A stretch of 42,934 nucleotides of DNA from Alphaproteobacteria bacterium. GTDB taxonomy: Bacteria > Pseudomonadota > Alphaproteobacteria > Bin95. Both the position numbers and the translations under genes were made by a program. The first letter of the stretch is position 1. Every line of letters starts with the position of its first letter. Shown one piece after another: positions 33,905 to 42,245 of the stretch. Below the pieces are notes generated by a model. The model had not been told where the DNA came from, searched no databases, and worked only from the letters and a program-made list of their open reading frames with translations. Location of the stretch: contig JAJDYL010000006.1 of assembly GCA_022825195.1 (NCBI GenBank), positions 1 through 42,934 on the forward strand. The letters are read 5' to 3'.

Positions 33905-34894
33905 CTAGTTGGCGACGGCGTTGATCGCCTCGATCAGTTCGACATATTCGGGGCCGCGTTCGGCGGCGAAGGCCTTGTGCACCTCGGCGGCCGCCTCGAT
34001 GAAGGGCTTGGTGTCCGGGGTCGTGATCTTCACGCCGGACTCGACCAGCTTCTGCGTAAACCCTTCATTGCCGATCCTGAGATGCGCGCGCGCCGCCTCC
34101 GCGGCGATATCGGCGGCCATGTAGAGCGCGTCCTTCTGTTCGTCGGTCAGCTTGTCCATGAACTTGTTGCTGACGAAGAACGGCGGCGTCAGCGCAAAAT
34201 GGCCCGTCAGGGCGACATTCTTGGCGACCTCGTGGAACTTCTGGGTGTAAATGACGTCGAGCGGGAGATCGCCGCCATCGACGGTTCCGGTCTGCACGGC
34301 GGTAAGGGTTTCCGACCAGGCCATCGGGACGGGGTCGGAGCCGAACGCCTTGTAGGTGTCGACCATCACGACGTTCTTGGGAACCCGGTATTTCAGCGGC
34401 CTGAAATCCTCGATGCTGTTGATCGGCTGCTTCGAGTTGTAGATGTGCCGGAAGGAGACCAGCACGATTTTCACCAGGTGGACGCCGGCTTCCTCCGGCA
34501 TCGCGCCCCAGATCAGCTTGCCAACGTCGCCATCGACCACCCTGAGGGCATGGTCGAGGTTCTGCAGCATGTACGGCATGACCAGCAGGTCGATCTTGGG
34601 ATAGAACGGGCCGGCATTGTTCTGCGCGATCAGGGTGCCGTCGAGCGTTCCGAGCTGCAGTTTCTTGAACATGTCCTGCTCGCCGCCCATCTTGAAGCAG
34701 CAATGGACCTTGACCCGGACTTCGCCGCCGGTGAGCTTGTTCAGGCGGTCGGCAAAGGTGTTCATGAATGTGCCGTAAGCATTCGATTCGGCGGTCGCGT
34801 AGCCGATGTTCATCAATGTCGCTGCGAGCGAAGAGCCCGTCGACATCGCTGTGACAACGGCCATCATGGCGGCCGCCAGGAGCATTCTCTTCAT
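33905..34894 (-). CDS. dctP: TRAP transporter solute-binding protein (DctP type)
   Basis: This 329-residue periplasmic binding protein has a signal peptide (about 1-25, ending SSLAA). DctP-family features include FADRLNKLTGGEVRVKV, GTLDGTLIAQNNAGPFYP, the Arg-containing RPLKYRVPKN, and the ligand-site region MAWSETLTAVQTGTVDGGDLP. An unusual HCCFKMGGEQDM (adjacent Cys pair) lies in the mature N-terminal part where most relatives have a hydrophobic residue. The ribosome site GGGAGGAAG is strong for ATG 34894. It leads the dctPQM operon; the solute is probably an organic acid but is unknown. Confidence 0.94.
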   Translation of the reverse strand: MKRMLLAAAMMAVVTAMSTGSSLAATLMNIGYATAESNAYGTFMNTFADRLNKLTGGEVRVKVHCCFKMGGEQDMFKKLQLGTLDGTLIAQNNAGPFYPKIDLLVMPYMLQNLDHALRVVDGDVGKLIWGAMPEEAGVHLVKIVLVSFRHIYNSKQPINSIEDFRPLKYRVPKNVVMVDTYKAFGSDPVPMAWSETLTAVQTGTVDGGDLPLDVIYTQKFHEVAKNVALTGHFALTPPFFVSNKFMDKLTDEQKDALYMAADIAAEAARAHLRIGNEGFTQKLVESGVKITTPDTKPFIEAAAEVHKAFAAERGPEYVELIEAINAVAN

Positions 34895-35172
34895 TATTTC
34901 TTCCTCCCGGTTCTGGAAACGGAATCCTCTTTGCAACGGCGCATGGAACGGTCTCCCCCCATGTCCGCAACGCGGCGGTCGGACCCGGTGGGCGCGGCCG
35001 GGCTGGTCAGGTCGCCCTTGCGGGCCGGTCAATGGACCGAGTGTTGCACGATGGCGCGACGGGCGCCAGAGCCATGCAATCGGGTTCCCGGGCATCCCGG
35101 TCCGCAGCCCGCCCGGCGACGACGGCGCCAGTCGGCCAGGGCGATGGCACACTGGCCGGGAGAGATTGTCGC
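34895..35172. other. Intergenic DNA upstream of dctP, no gene seen
   Basis: About 280 bases lie between the dctP start and the SDR fragment. The part next to dctP should carry its promoter on the minus strand. I see no convincing ORF; the plus-strand frame starting at 35032 runs into the SDR fragment but its first 47 codons show no SDR similarity. The region probably holds the remains of the deleted SDR gene body. Confidence 0.4.
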
Positions 35173-35250
35173 GGCGCCCTCTATCTCGCATCCGACACCA
35201 GTGGCTTCGCCACCGGCTCCGTAGTCCGGGTGGACCGCAGCGCGCCTTGA
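35173..35250 (+). pseudogene. 3' fragment of a second SDR gene
   Basis: The frame encodes GALYLASDTSGFATGSVVRVDRSAP and then TGA. It parallels the last 25 residues of the intact SDR gene at 31190-31936 (AALYLASDASGFTTGSVIRVDGGAP) with 18 of 25 residues the same. At base level about 65 of 76 compared positions agree. The conserved GG of the SDR C-terminus is changed to RS, and nothing upstream codes for the rest of the protein. It is a decayed paralogue, in the same orientation as the intact gene. Confidence 0.75.
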
Positions 35251-35323
35251 GAGAAGACGCTGCGCGAACACTCCAAACGAGGCTAACCCGCATCGCGATT
35301 TTGCACATAAACGAGTTTTTCTC

Positions 35324-35433
35324 TTGACAACCGAATGCCGACTCCGCACATGGCGTTCGTCGGGTGCCCTCGATGGGCTCGATATGGTTCGCCCAGCCTG
35401 ACACCACACCTCCCCCTGTCGGGAGGTTTTTTT
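35324..35433 (+). ncRNA. Candidate small RNA ending in an intrinsic terminator
   Basis: A TTGACA hexamer at 35324-35329, within an AT-rich stretch, is followed about 80 bases later by a classical terminator (35408-35433). No ORF of note lies between. The intervening sequence has pairable arms (gggtg with caccc-like caccac, and gggc with gccc around 35362-35394). A -10 box at the standard distance (cacatg) is poor, so the promoter is not certain. I do not recognise a known RNA family; SRP RNA, 6S and tmRNA cores are absent. Confidence 0.35.
35408..35433 (+). terminator. Rho-independent terminator
   Basis: ACCTCCC, a 6-base loop cctgtc, and GGGAGGT are followed by a run of 7 Ts (35427-35433, the first paired in the stem). 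It is the clearest intrinsic terminator in the window. It serves plus-strand transcription, yet no intact plus-strand gene ends before it; only the SDR fragment and the small RNA candidate do. Confidence 0.8.
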
Positions 35434-35446
35434 GTCTGCTCCCGTT

Positions 35447-36256
35447 CTAGAGGCCCCGCGCGGCACCGACCAGAGGTGACCTTTCCGGCCATACCTTCAA
35501 CCCGTCGAGGGTGGAACCGTTCCTTCGCCTGTAGAAGTTCGGCAGCAATCTCTCAAAAAACGGGTAGTCGAATTTTTCATACTTGAAAGCATGGTATACG
35601 CTGTATGCCAACAAATCTGCTAACTGAACACCGTTCGATAATTCGCTGCGGGTAAAAAATGGATATTCTACAATCGCCGGAAACATCATATTTTGATTGC
35701 CCGCTCTTTGGAAAGAGGCGTGTTTCATGGCGACGGCACGATTGAGCCTCTTGTCGGTATCGTCCATTACAACCAAAGCTCTATGTTTCGGATGATATTC
35801 TCGCATATAATGTTGTATTCTCTCCAGCATAAATTCATACGCTTTCATATGCAATGAATCATGCGTGATATGGTTGTAAAGATACCGCTTGTCTATCACA
35901 CTCGCCATTATGACAGCGTTACATTCTTCAATCTGCCTGAAATATATATCGGACAGTCGCGTTAAGTCGTCCGGATAAAGAGCATGAAGAAAAGGGCTTT
36001 TCTTCTCTCTTTCCTTTGGAACACGGACCCAATTTGACTTGACCTCACAGTCTGCAAGTTCGAATTCACCCTTTCCGTCCCGCTTCAAGTAGTGAACGAA
36101 TTCGAGCTTGAGACCGGAAATCGCACTTTCCAACCGTCTCCATTTTGCTTCAAAAATTCCTACAGAGAGCAGAACATAGATATGGTCTTTGGGATCGGAA
36201 GACGTCCCGACCGAAGGATCGCGCGATCCGGATTCGTCGAAATAGAAGAAATACAA
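35447..36256 (-). CDS. DUF3800 domain protein
   Basis: This 269-residue protein begins with YFFYFDESG (D7, E8), the hallmark start of DUF3800. It later has VVMDDTDKR (D165, D166) and SNGVQLADLLAYSVYHAF (D214), giving the scattered acidic residues of an RNase-H-like fold suspected to be a nuclease. DUF3800 genes are scattered by transfer and often lie near phage or defence genes; none is adjacent here. Base composition is clearly more AT-rich than the neighbours. The only available start is TTG 36256 with no clear ribosome site, so expression may be weak or dependent on the upstream cyclophilin gene 44 bases away. Confidence 0.8.
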   Translation of the reverse strand: MYFFYFDESGSRDPSVGTSSDPKDHIYVLLSVGIFEAKWRRLESAISGLKLEFVHYLKRDGKGEFELADCEVKSNWVRVPKEREKKSPFLHALYPDDLTRLSDIYFRQIEECNAVIMASVIDKRYLYNHITHDSLHMKAYEFMLERIQHYMREYHPKHRALVVMDDTDKRLNRAVAMKHASFQRAGNQNMMFPAIVEYPFFTRSELSNGVQLADLLAYSVYHAFKYEKFDYPFFERLLPNFYRRRNGSTLDGLKVWPERSPLVGAARGL

Positions 36257-36300
36257 CGAAGCGCGCTCGCGTCGTCGTCCTTCGCAACTCGTCCTCCGCC

Positions 36301-36843
<543 letters not shown>

Positions 36844-36854
36844 CGAAGGCTTCC

Positions 36855-37280
36855 TCATCCGACCTGGGTGCCGTAGGTGCCGCGTCCGACCGCGACCAAC
36901 CTGCCCTGCTCGTCGTAAACGTCGATATCGACCACCGCGACCGTCCGCCCCGCCCGGCGGACCTTCGCCTTGCCCGTCAGGGCCGTGTTCGAGGCCGGGC
37001 GCAGGAAGTCGGTGCGGTAGTTGATGGTCGGCACGCCGCCGCCCCGGTTTATCACCAGCGCATAGTCGCCGACCGTGTCGATGAAGGCGGAAATGACGCC
37101 GCCGTGATACTGGCCGGTGCCGTGCGCGCGCTCGAATTCCGGGCGCATCTCGATGCGCATGGTCACCTCTTCGGCCTCGGCGTCGGCATGGGTCACGGTA
37201 ATGCCCATGCCGGCATTGAAGGGCGAGGCGTCGATCTTCGCCTGCAGCGCGGCGACGGAAAGCGGCAGCGTGTCTGTCAT
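36855..37280 (-). CDS. PaaI-family hot-dog thioesterase
   Basis: This 141-residue hot-dog protein of the PaaI/thioesterase family hydrolyses acyl-CoA thioesters. The motif [18 protein letters not shown] carries the HGG(V/x) and catalytic Asp positions, and [11 protein letters not shown] is the typical strand after it. The ATG at 37280 is divergent from the acyl-CoA synthetase-like gene at 37405, and the shared 124-base spacer probably holds both promoters. Acyl chain preference is unknown. Confidence 0.9.
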   Translation of the reverse strand: MTDTLPLSVAALQAKIDASPFNAGMGITVTHADAEAEEVTMRIEMRPEFERAHGTGQYHGGVISAFIDTVGDYALVINRGGGVPTINYRTDFLRPASNTALTGKAKVRRAGRTVAVVDIDVYDEQGRLVAVGRGTYGTQVG

Positions 37281-37404
37281 GGGCCGAGGCGAATAGCACA
37301 GGCGGCAGGGCGCGCGCCAGCGGGTGCGGCAGTCCTGCGCAGGCCGGGACAGGCCTGCCGCCAGCGGCTATTCTCCCGCGCCGGCAGCAAGGGGGCAGGC
37401 ATCC

Positions 37405-38913
37405 ATGCGCATCAATCTCGGCGACCTGGTGGACCGGAACAAGGACCCGGACCTGACCGCGATCATCGACGCGGCCGACTGGGAGCGCGCGCCGGAGCGT
37501 TCGCACCGCTGGCTGGACGAGCGGGCCCGCGCCGCCGCCCGCGCGCTCATCGGCCGGGGACTCCGGCGCGGCGAGCGCATCGCCGTCTTCGCCGCCAACA
37601 GCGCCGACTGGCTCGCGGTCTATTTCGGCGCGATGCGCGCGGGCCTCATCGTCGTGCCCGTCAATTGGCGCTTTCCCGACGAAACCGTGGCCCATGTGCT
37701 GACCGACAGCGGCGCGAAGCTCGTGTTCGTGGACGAGGCGCGGCGGAACCGGGCGCCGGCGGGCCTGCCCGCAGTCGAATTCGGCCCGGATTTCGAGGCG
37801 TTCCTCGATCCCGGGGACTTCGAGACCGTCGTTCCGGAGCCGGACGAGGTGGCGCAGATCCTCTACACCTCCGGCTCGACGGGCCTGCCCAAGGGCGTGC
37901 CGCTCACCCATGCCGGCCATCTCTGGGTGGTGGAGATGCGGCTCGGCCAGACCCTGGAGACCGACCGCGACCGCTTTCTCGTCGCCGCGCCGCTCTACCA
38001 CATGAACGCGCTCGCCAGCACGAAGTTCCTGCTGTCCGGCCATGCCAGCATGGTGCTGCTGGCGCAGTTCACCGCGCCGCGCTACCTGGAGGCGATCCCG
38101 CGCTTCGGCTGCACCCGGCTGACCTCCGTGCCGACCATGATCGCGCTGGCCCTCCAGGAGCGCGAGCTGATCGCCCGGCTCGACCTCACCGGTGTGGAGG
38201 TGGTGACGATGGGCTCGGCGCCCGCCACGGCCGGGCTGTTCGCGGAGACGCGGCGCGCCTTCCCCAATGCCCGCATCGCCTATGCCTACGGCACCACGGA
38301 GGCCGGGCCCTGCGTGTTCGGCCCGCATCCGCACGGCCTGCCCACGCCCGACCTCGCGCTCGGCGCGCCGCTCGAGGGCGTGGAGCTGCGCCTCGTGGCC
38401 GGCGGCGACCTCGACGCCGACGAGGGCGAGCTGCAGATGCGCTGCCCCGCCAACATGCCGGGCTATCTCAACCTGCCGGAAAAGACCGCCCAGGCCGTGA
38501 CCGCGGACGGCCTCTACCGCACCGGCGACGTCATGCGCCGCGACGGGAACGGCTTCTATTATTTCGTCGGCCGGGTGGACGACATGTTCACCGTCAACGG
38601 CGAGAATGTCTGGCCGTCGGAGGTCGAGACGGTGCTGGAGGCGCATCCCGACATCGCGCATGCCTGCCTGGTGCCGGTGCCGGACCCGGTGCGCGGCAAC
38701 ATGCCGGTCGCTTTCGTCGCGGCCCGGCCGGGCGCGCGGCTCGACGCCGACGCCGTCAAGGCCCATGCGCTCGCCTCCGCGCCCGCCTACATGCATCCCC
38801 GCCGGGTGCACTTCCTCGACGAACTGCCGCTCGCCAGCACCAACAAGGTGGACCGCGCCGCCCTCGCATCGCGGGCGGCGGAAGCGGAAGGCGCGGCGGG
38901 CGCGGCTGAATAG
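37405..38913 (+). CDS. AMP-forming acyl-CoA synthetase (ANL superfamily)
   Basis: This 502-residue enzyme activates a carboxylic acid as acyl-AMP and then forms the CoA thioester. The phosphate loop is [11 protein letters not shown] (154-164). Further motifs are [30 protein letters not shown] with the hinge Asp, and the C-terminal catalytic Lys in [10 protein letters not shown]. The size is normal for class I. ATG 37405 begins MRINLGDLV; upstream in-frame starts have no family similarity. Pairing with a divergent thioesterase is common in fatty or aromatic acid metabolism. The substrate is unknown. Confidence 0.93.
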   Translation: MRINLGDLVDRNKDPDLTAIIDAADWERAPERSHRWLDERARAAARALIGRGLRRGERIAVFAANSADWLAVYFGAMRAGLIVVPVNWRFPDETVAHVLTDSGAKLVFVDEARRNRAPAGLPAVEFGPDFEAFLDPGDFETVVPEPDEVAQILYTSGSTGLPKGVPLTHAGHLWVVEMRLGQTLETDRDRFLVAAPLYHMNALASTKFLLSGHASMVLLAQFTAPRYLEAIPRFGCTRLTSVPTMIALALQERELIARLDLTGVEVVTMGSAPATAGLFAETRRAFPNARIAYAYGTTEAGPCVFGPHPHGLPTPDLALGAPLEGVELRLVAGGDLDADEGELQMRCPANMPGYLNLPEKTAQAVTADGLYRTGDVMRRDGNGFYYFVGRVDDMFTVNGENVWPSEVETVLEAHPDIAHACLVPVPDPVRGNMPVAFVAARPGARLDADAVKAHALASAPAYMHPRRVHFLDELPLASTNKVDRAALASRAAEAEGAAGAAE

Positions 38914-38923
38914 CGGGGCCGTC

Positions 38924-39091
38924 GTGAGCGATGGCGAACGAAAGGACTGCGGCCTGCAAGACCTGCGGGCGCGCCTGACCGCAGCAGTCGAGCAGGCAAG
39001 ATCCGGCGAATACGCCGAGGGAGACGGGGAACAGGCTATCCGCCGCGCCTTCGCTTCGGCGCGTGCGCGATGCCCGGACGCCGGTTCCTGA
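38924..39091 (+). CDS. Possible small protein of 55 residues, ParD-like helical pattern
   Basis: This short frame from GTG 38924 reads [23 protein letters not shown] and then [15 protein letters not shown]. The pattern L-x-x-x-L-x-x-x-x-E/Q-x-x-x-S-G and a terminal arginine-rich helix recall the C-terminal half of ParD-type antitoxins. The ribosome site is poor and no toxin gene follows. It could equally be a chance frame in the spacer after the acyl-CoA synthetase gene. Confidence 0.22.
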   Translation: MSDGERKDCGLQDLRARLTAAVEQARSGEYAEGDGEQAIRRAFASARARCPDAGS

Positions 39092-39127
39092 CGGGAGGGA
39101 CCGACTCTCCATCTCCGGCCCCTTCTC

Positions 39128-39279
39128 GTCACCCCGGCCCCCGAGCCGGGGTCCAACCATGGCTCCCGATGCTGGCGCAGCCGTGGAGAGCAGGTTCAAA
39201 TGCCGAAGCTGCCGCCAGGACCGAGGCTGGGCCCCGGCTTCCCCGCTCGGGGGCGAGGACAAGCGGGGGCCGGGGTGAC
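39128..39279. repeat. 152-bp element with perfect 16-bp inverted ends (MITE-like)
   Basis: The left end GTCACCCCGGCCCCCG (39128-39143) is the exact reverse complement of the right end CGGGGGCCGGGGTGAC (39264-39279). A second inner pair (gagccggggtcc near the left, ggccccggcttc near the right) extends the symmetry. The body between is non-coding. The same core occurs as a compact 28-base palindrome at 11248-11275. This could be a miniature inverted-repeat element or a composite of REP-like palindromes. No target duplication was evident by eye. Confidence 0.65.
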
Positions 39280-39327
39280 GGTTAAGGCTATACAAACGAC
39301 ACTGTTTCAAGCCGAATGGATCGTGCT

Positions 39328-41751
39328 CTAAAACCGGGAAATCACGCGGAAGGCGGCGGCGTGCTCCGGCGGCGCGTTTCGCCGGAAGGCGCTCTCTAGC
39401 CGCCGCACTTCGAGGGCAAGTTCCAGCGCGACGCCTTCAGGCGCTGCGCCGCCAAACGTCAGCCGCCATCCGAGGCTGTAGTCGCGCGCGGGACCGGACA
39501 AGCCGACGGCGATCTCCGGCGTGGCGGTAAACCGGTCGCCGAAGGCGGGGAAGCCGTATCCGAAGCGCGCCTCCAGCCGCCTGTCCTGAAGGCTGCCCCC
39601 CTGTTCGCCGGTCGCCGGCCCCGTCGATGTCCGGCGCGTGAGCAGCGTATCGGCGCCGCGTTGCGCCGCGTCGCCCATGGTTTGGGTCAGGCTCAGGCGC
39701 GGCCCCCGGTCGCCCGTTACCGGGTCCCAGGCGAAGGAACCCGACAGCCCTCTCTCGCGGAAGCCCTCCGCCTCGTGGGCCAGCAGAGCGCGCCCGCGCA
39801 GCTCCGCGCCCAGGCCGCGCTCGGCGTCTTGCCATGCCAGCCCGGCGCCGATTTCAGCGCCGAAGCCGGTTTCCGCGTCGCCGCTGTCATGGCGCAGGCC
39901 GATCGCCATGCCCGGCGTCAGCACCGAGCCGTCGCCGAGCAGGAACGGCCGCGATCCTTCGATCCCGAGCCGGAGCCGCGTGACCTCGGCCTTGGCGGCC
40001 GCCAGGTTGCCGCCTGCCCCGGATACCGGGTCCGATGCCGTGCGCACGGTCATGGCATCGGTCTTCACCGCCAGCGTGACACCGTCATCGCCGCCGTCGA
40101 GCGCCACGCCGCGCAGCCCGATCGCCGCCATCCGGAGATCGAGGTCGGTTCGGACCGCCCCGGCGCGGGCGCCGTCCTCCGTGCGCGGGTCCAGCGTCAG
40201 GCTGCCGTCGCCGTAGCCCGCCACGCCCCACACCGAGAGCCGCTCGCTCAAGGCATAGCGCGTCCAGGGCCATACCCCGGTGAGCGACGCGCTTATCGTG
40301 CCGGCCCCCGCGCCCCGGTAGCCGCCGTCGCTCCGGCTGTACGAAATCACCAGCCCGGTCGTCCAGCGCCCGCGCGTCCAGTCCGCGCCCAGCATCCCAC
40401 CCGCCACCTCGCCGTCGACCGCCACATCGCCCCCCGCCTCCGCGCCGGCGGCGTCCCGGCCGGCGGCGTCCCGGCCGGCGAAGCGCGTCACCGCACCCCG
40501 GCCCCAGACCGAGACGAGGCCCTCGCCGCCGGTCGCCGCGGTCAGCGCGAACGACGCGCCGGGCAGCAGTTCGCGCCCGCTCATCGACTCCCCGGGACCG
40601 GAGGCGTCGGCCTCGCCGGACGTCGGATCCCCTTGCGGGCCGGTTGCGAACGCCGGGCCGGAGCCGATCCGCCGCCCGGCGACGTGCGCCTCGACGCCGG
40701 GCGCCGGCTTGGCCTGCATCCGCTCGTCCACCGCATCCAGCACCTGATCCGCCACCGTGCGCCCGAAGCGTCCGATCCACGCTCTCGGCATGGGGTCGGT
40801 GTTCCAGATCGTCCCATACGCGGTCTCGCGCCTCAGGCGCACCCGCGCCGACGGGCGCGGGTTGGACAGCGTCAGCGTCATCGTTTCCGGTTTCTCGTCA
40901 TGGCTGTCGTCGAGCACCGGCACGGAAATCGTCTTTGCCGTCTCTCCCGCCGCAAAGGTCAGCGTGCCCGAGGTCGTCCTGAAGTCCGACCCGGACCTGG
41001 CCGAGAAGCCACGGGTGGCGTAGTCGATTCTCACCGGCCCCGGCAACGCCCGGCTCAGGACCACCCTGAAGTACAGGGCCGCGCCAGGGGCCTCGACGGC
41101 ATCCGCGTCGCGCACCGACACTGCGGCCGTATCGGGCGGATCCTCGCCGCAGGGCCAGCGCTGCAGCAGGCCGCCGCAATTGTACACATCGCCCAGAGCG
41201 GCGAACGGAACGGTAATCGTGGAAGGAATATAGCGGAACAAATGGGAAAATCCGTTCCGGCACTGAGCGGTGACGATGCAACTGTAGTTCTCGCCGGATA
41301 TGGCGGCAGAGGCGGTGGGGTTCCTGCAGCGCGGGGCCGCCGGGCTCACCCGCCTGAACCGCGCCAGGCACCCCTCGTCGGTGACCGCGTCCGACCTGTT
41401 GCAGATGCCCATGTCCGAGCAGCATGAGATCGATCTGATCTGGCGCCACACGTGGCCGCGTCTCGGGTTTCGGTTGTTGAGGCGCAGCATCCGGTCCTGC
41501 GCCGCCACGAGGTCGAACTTGGCGACCACCGTGCCGTAGGCCGCACACCTGTTCCGGACCCGGAAGGTACTCTTCTTGAATATCCCCCGGTTCCTCCACG
41601 AGGCGTCCAGGCACTCGGCGTCCCTGTGGTCCACCCTTTCCGGGCGGCTGCATTGCGCGGCGGCTGCGATCGACGGGAGCGACAGGATGAGCGCTGCGGC
41701 AACGAGCGCGGTCGCTGTCCCCCTGGTGCGGCTGGCGTTCCCTCCGGCCAT
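39328..41751 (-). CDS. Large exported protein: Cys-rich domain, Calx-beta domain and autotransporter-type beta-barrel
   Basis: This 807-residue protein has a signal peptide (ALVAAALILSLPSIAAAA). A Cys-rich N-terminal domain follows (12 Cys between the signal and about residue 200, including ISCCSDMGICN). A Calx-beta-type domain comes next (AVSVRDADAVEAPGAALYF to KPETMTLTLSNP). A conserved-looking linker, RAWIGRFGRTVADQVLDAV, leads to about 400 residues of alternating amphipathic strands ending in RVISRF, as expected of an outer-membrane barrel with a terminal Phe. It is probably anchored in the outer membrane with the N-terminal part displayed. ATG 41751 has an AGAGGAG ribosome site. It diverges from an RTX gene. 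Confidence 0.82.
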   Translation of the reverse strand: MAGGNASRTRGTATALVAAALILSLPSIAAAAQCSRPERVDHRDAECLDASWRNRGIFKKSTFRVRNRCAAYGTVVAKFDLVAAQDRMLRLNNRNPRRGHVWRQIRSISCCSDMGICNRSDAVTDEGCLARFRRVSPAAPRCRNPTASAAISGENYSCIVTAQCRNGFSHLFRYIPSTITVPFAALGDVYNCGGLLQRWPCGEDPPDTAAVSVRDADAVEAPGAALYFRVVLSRALPGPVRIDYATRGFSARSGSDFRTTSGTLTFAAGETAKTISVPVLDDSHDEKPETMTLTLSNPRPSARVRLRRETAYGTIWNTDPMPRAWIGRFGRTVADQVLDAVDERMQAKPAPGVEAHVAGRRIGSGPAFATGPQGDPTSGEADASGPGESMSGRELLPGASFALTAATGGEGLVSVWGRGAVTRFAGRDAAGRDAAGAEAGGDVAVDGEVAGGMLGADWTRGRWTTGLVISYSRSDGGYRGAGAGTISASLTGVWPWTRYALSERLSVWGVAGYGDGSLTLDPRTEDGARAGAVRTDLDLRMAAIGLRGVALDGGDDGVTLAVKTDAMTVRTASDPVSGAGGNLAAAKAEVTRLRLGIEGSRPFLLGDGSVLTPGMAIGLRHDSGDAETGFGAEIGAGLAWQDAERGLGAELRGRALLAHEAEGFRERGLSGSFAWDPVTGDRGPRLSLTQTMGDAAQRGADTLLTRRTSTGPATGEQGGSLQDRRLEARFGYGFPAFGDRFTATPEIAVGLSGPARDYSLGWRLTFGGAAPEGVALELALEVRRLESAFRRNAPPEHAAAFRVISRF
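40445..40480. repeat. 15-bp tandem repeat, 2.4 copies, inside the autotransporter-like gene
   Basis: The unit ccggcggcgtcccgg is present twice in full plus 6 bases. On the coding strand it yields the pentapeptide AGRDA repeated (AGRDAAGRDAAGAEAGG) in a loop region between barrel strands. The length is a multiple of three, so copy-number changes would keep the frame. Confidence 0.85.
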
Positions 41752-42245
41752 TGCGCGTCTCCTCTGCAATGCGAAGGGCGCTCCCCGAAAGGGTGCGCTT
41801 AAGGTTCAGGTGGGGAGGTTCGCCGCCGCAACCAGACGGATTTTCCAATGGGGACGATAGGAAATTGTTATTCGGTTCTTTCCCGGTCGTATTGGACCGG
41901 TTCCGTGCTCAGGAATGAGGAGGAGGTAGAGCGTCGTACCGGAGCGCCCGGCCGCATCGTTTTGGCGATTGAACTTCATTCGGTGGCCGTCATTTGCAGT
42001 CACAACTTGTAGAGATATCTTCAGGTATGGCGTGTCATTTGTAGATTATCATGTAGTGACATAAATTAAAAATCTACATAATTTTCTCGGCAATTCTTGT
42101 TGAATTATCTTGCGCTTACAGTCATTAAATTCCGTTCGGAATGTCCTTGTACGAGGCAGTTAATTTATCCGATGTAGTGGGACAAATTCCTGAGGCCGGA
42201 CTGTTTCAGGCTCGGGAATAGCGGGGCGGAGGAGGAGGTCGAACG
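41752..42245. promoter_or_regulatory. AT-rich divergent control region between the autotransporter-like and RTX genes
   Basis: About 490 bases contain no convincing gene (a 65-codon minus-strand frame at 41806-42003 has no recognisable features). From about 41990 to 42200 the DNA is much more AT-rich than the rest of the window. It contains GTCATTTGCAG (41990 region) and GTCATTTGTAG (42034 region), an ATGTAGTG octamer twice (42051 and 42172), and ATAAATTA (42061) mirrored by TAATTTAT (42161). It likely carries promoters for both divergent surface-protein genes and binding sites for a regulator or a nucleoid protein. Confidence 0.5.

Noticed and set aside
35341..35405. tRNA or SRP RNA before the strong terminator
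   Set aside because: The ggttcgccc stretch recalls a T-arm, but no acceptor stem, anticodon arm or SRP core (GGAAGG/AGCAG loops) can be built around it.
39063..39285. Small plus-strand frames of 71 codons over the inverted-repeat element
   Set aside because: They are produced by the GC-rich repeat itself; two overlapping frames of equal length are open, which argues against coding.
41806..42003. 65-codon minus-strand frame upstream of the autotransporter-like gene
   Set aside because: It has no ribosome site, no domain and no membrane segment, and it lies in the probable divergent promoter region.
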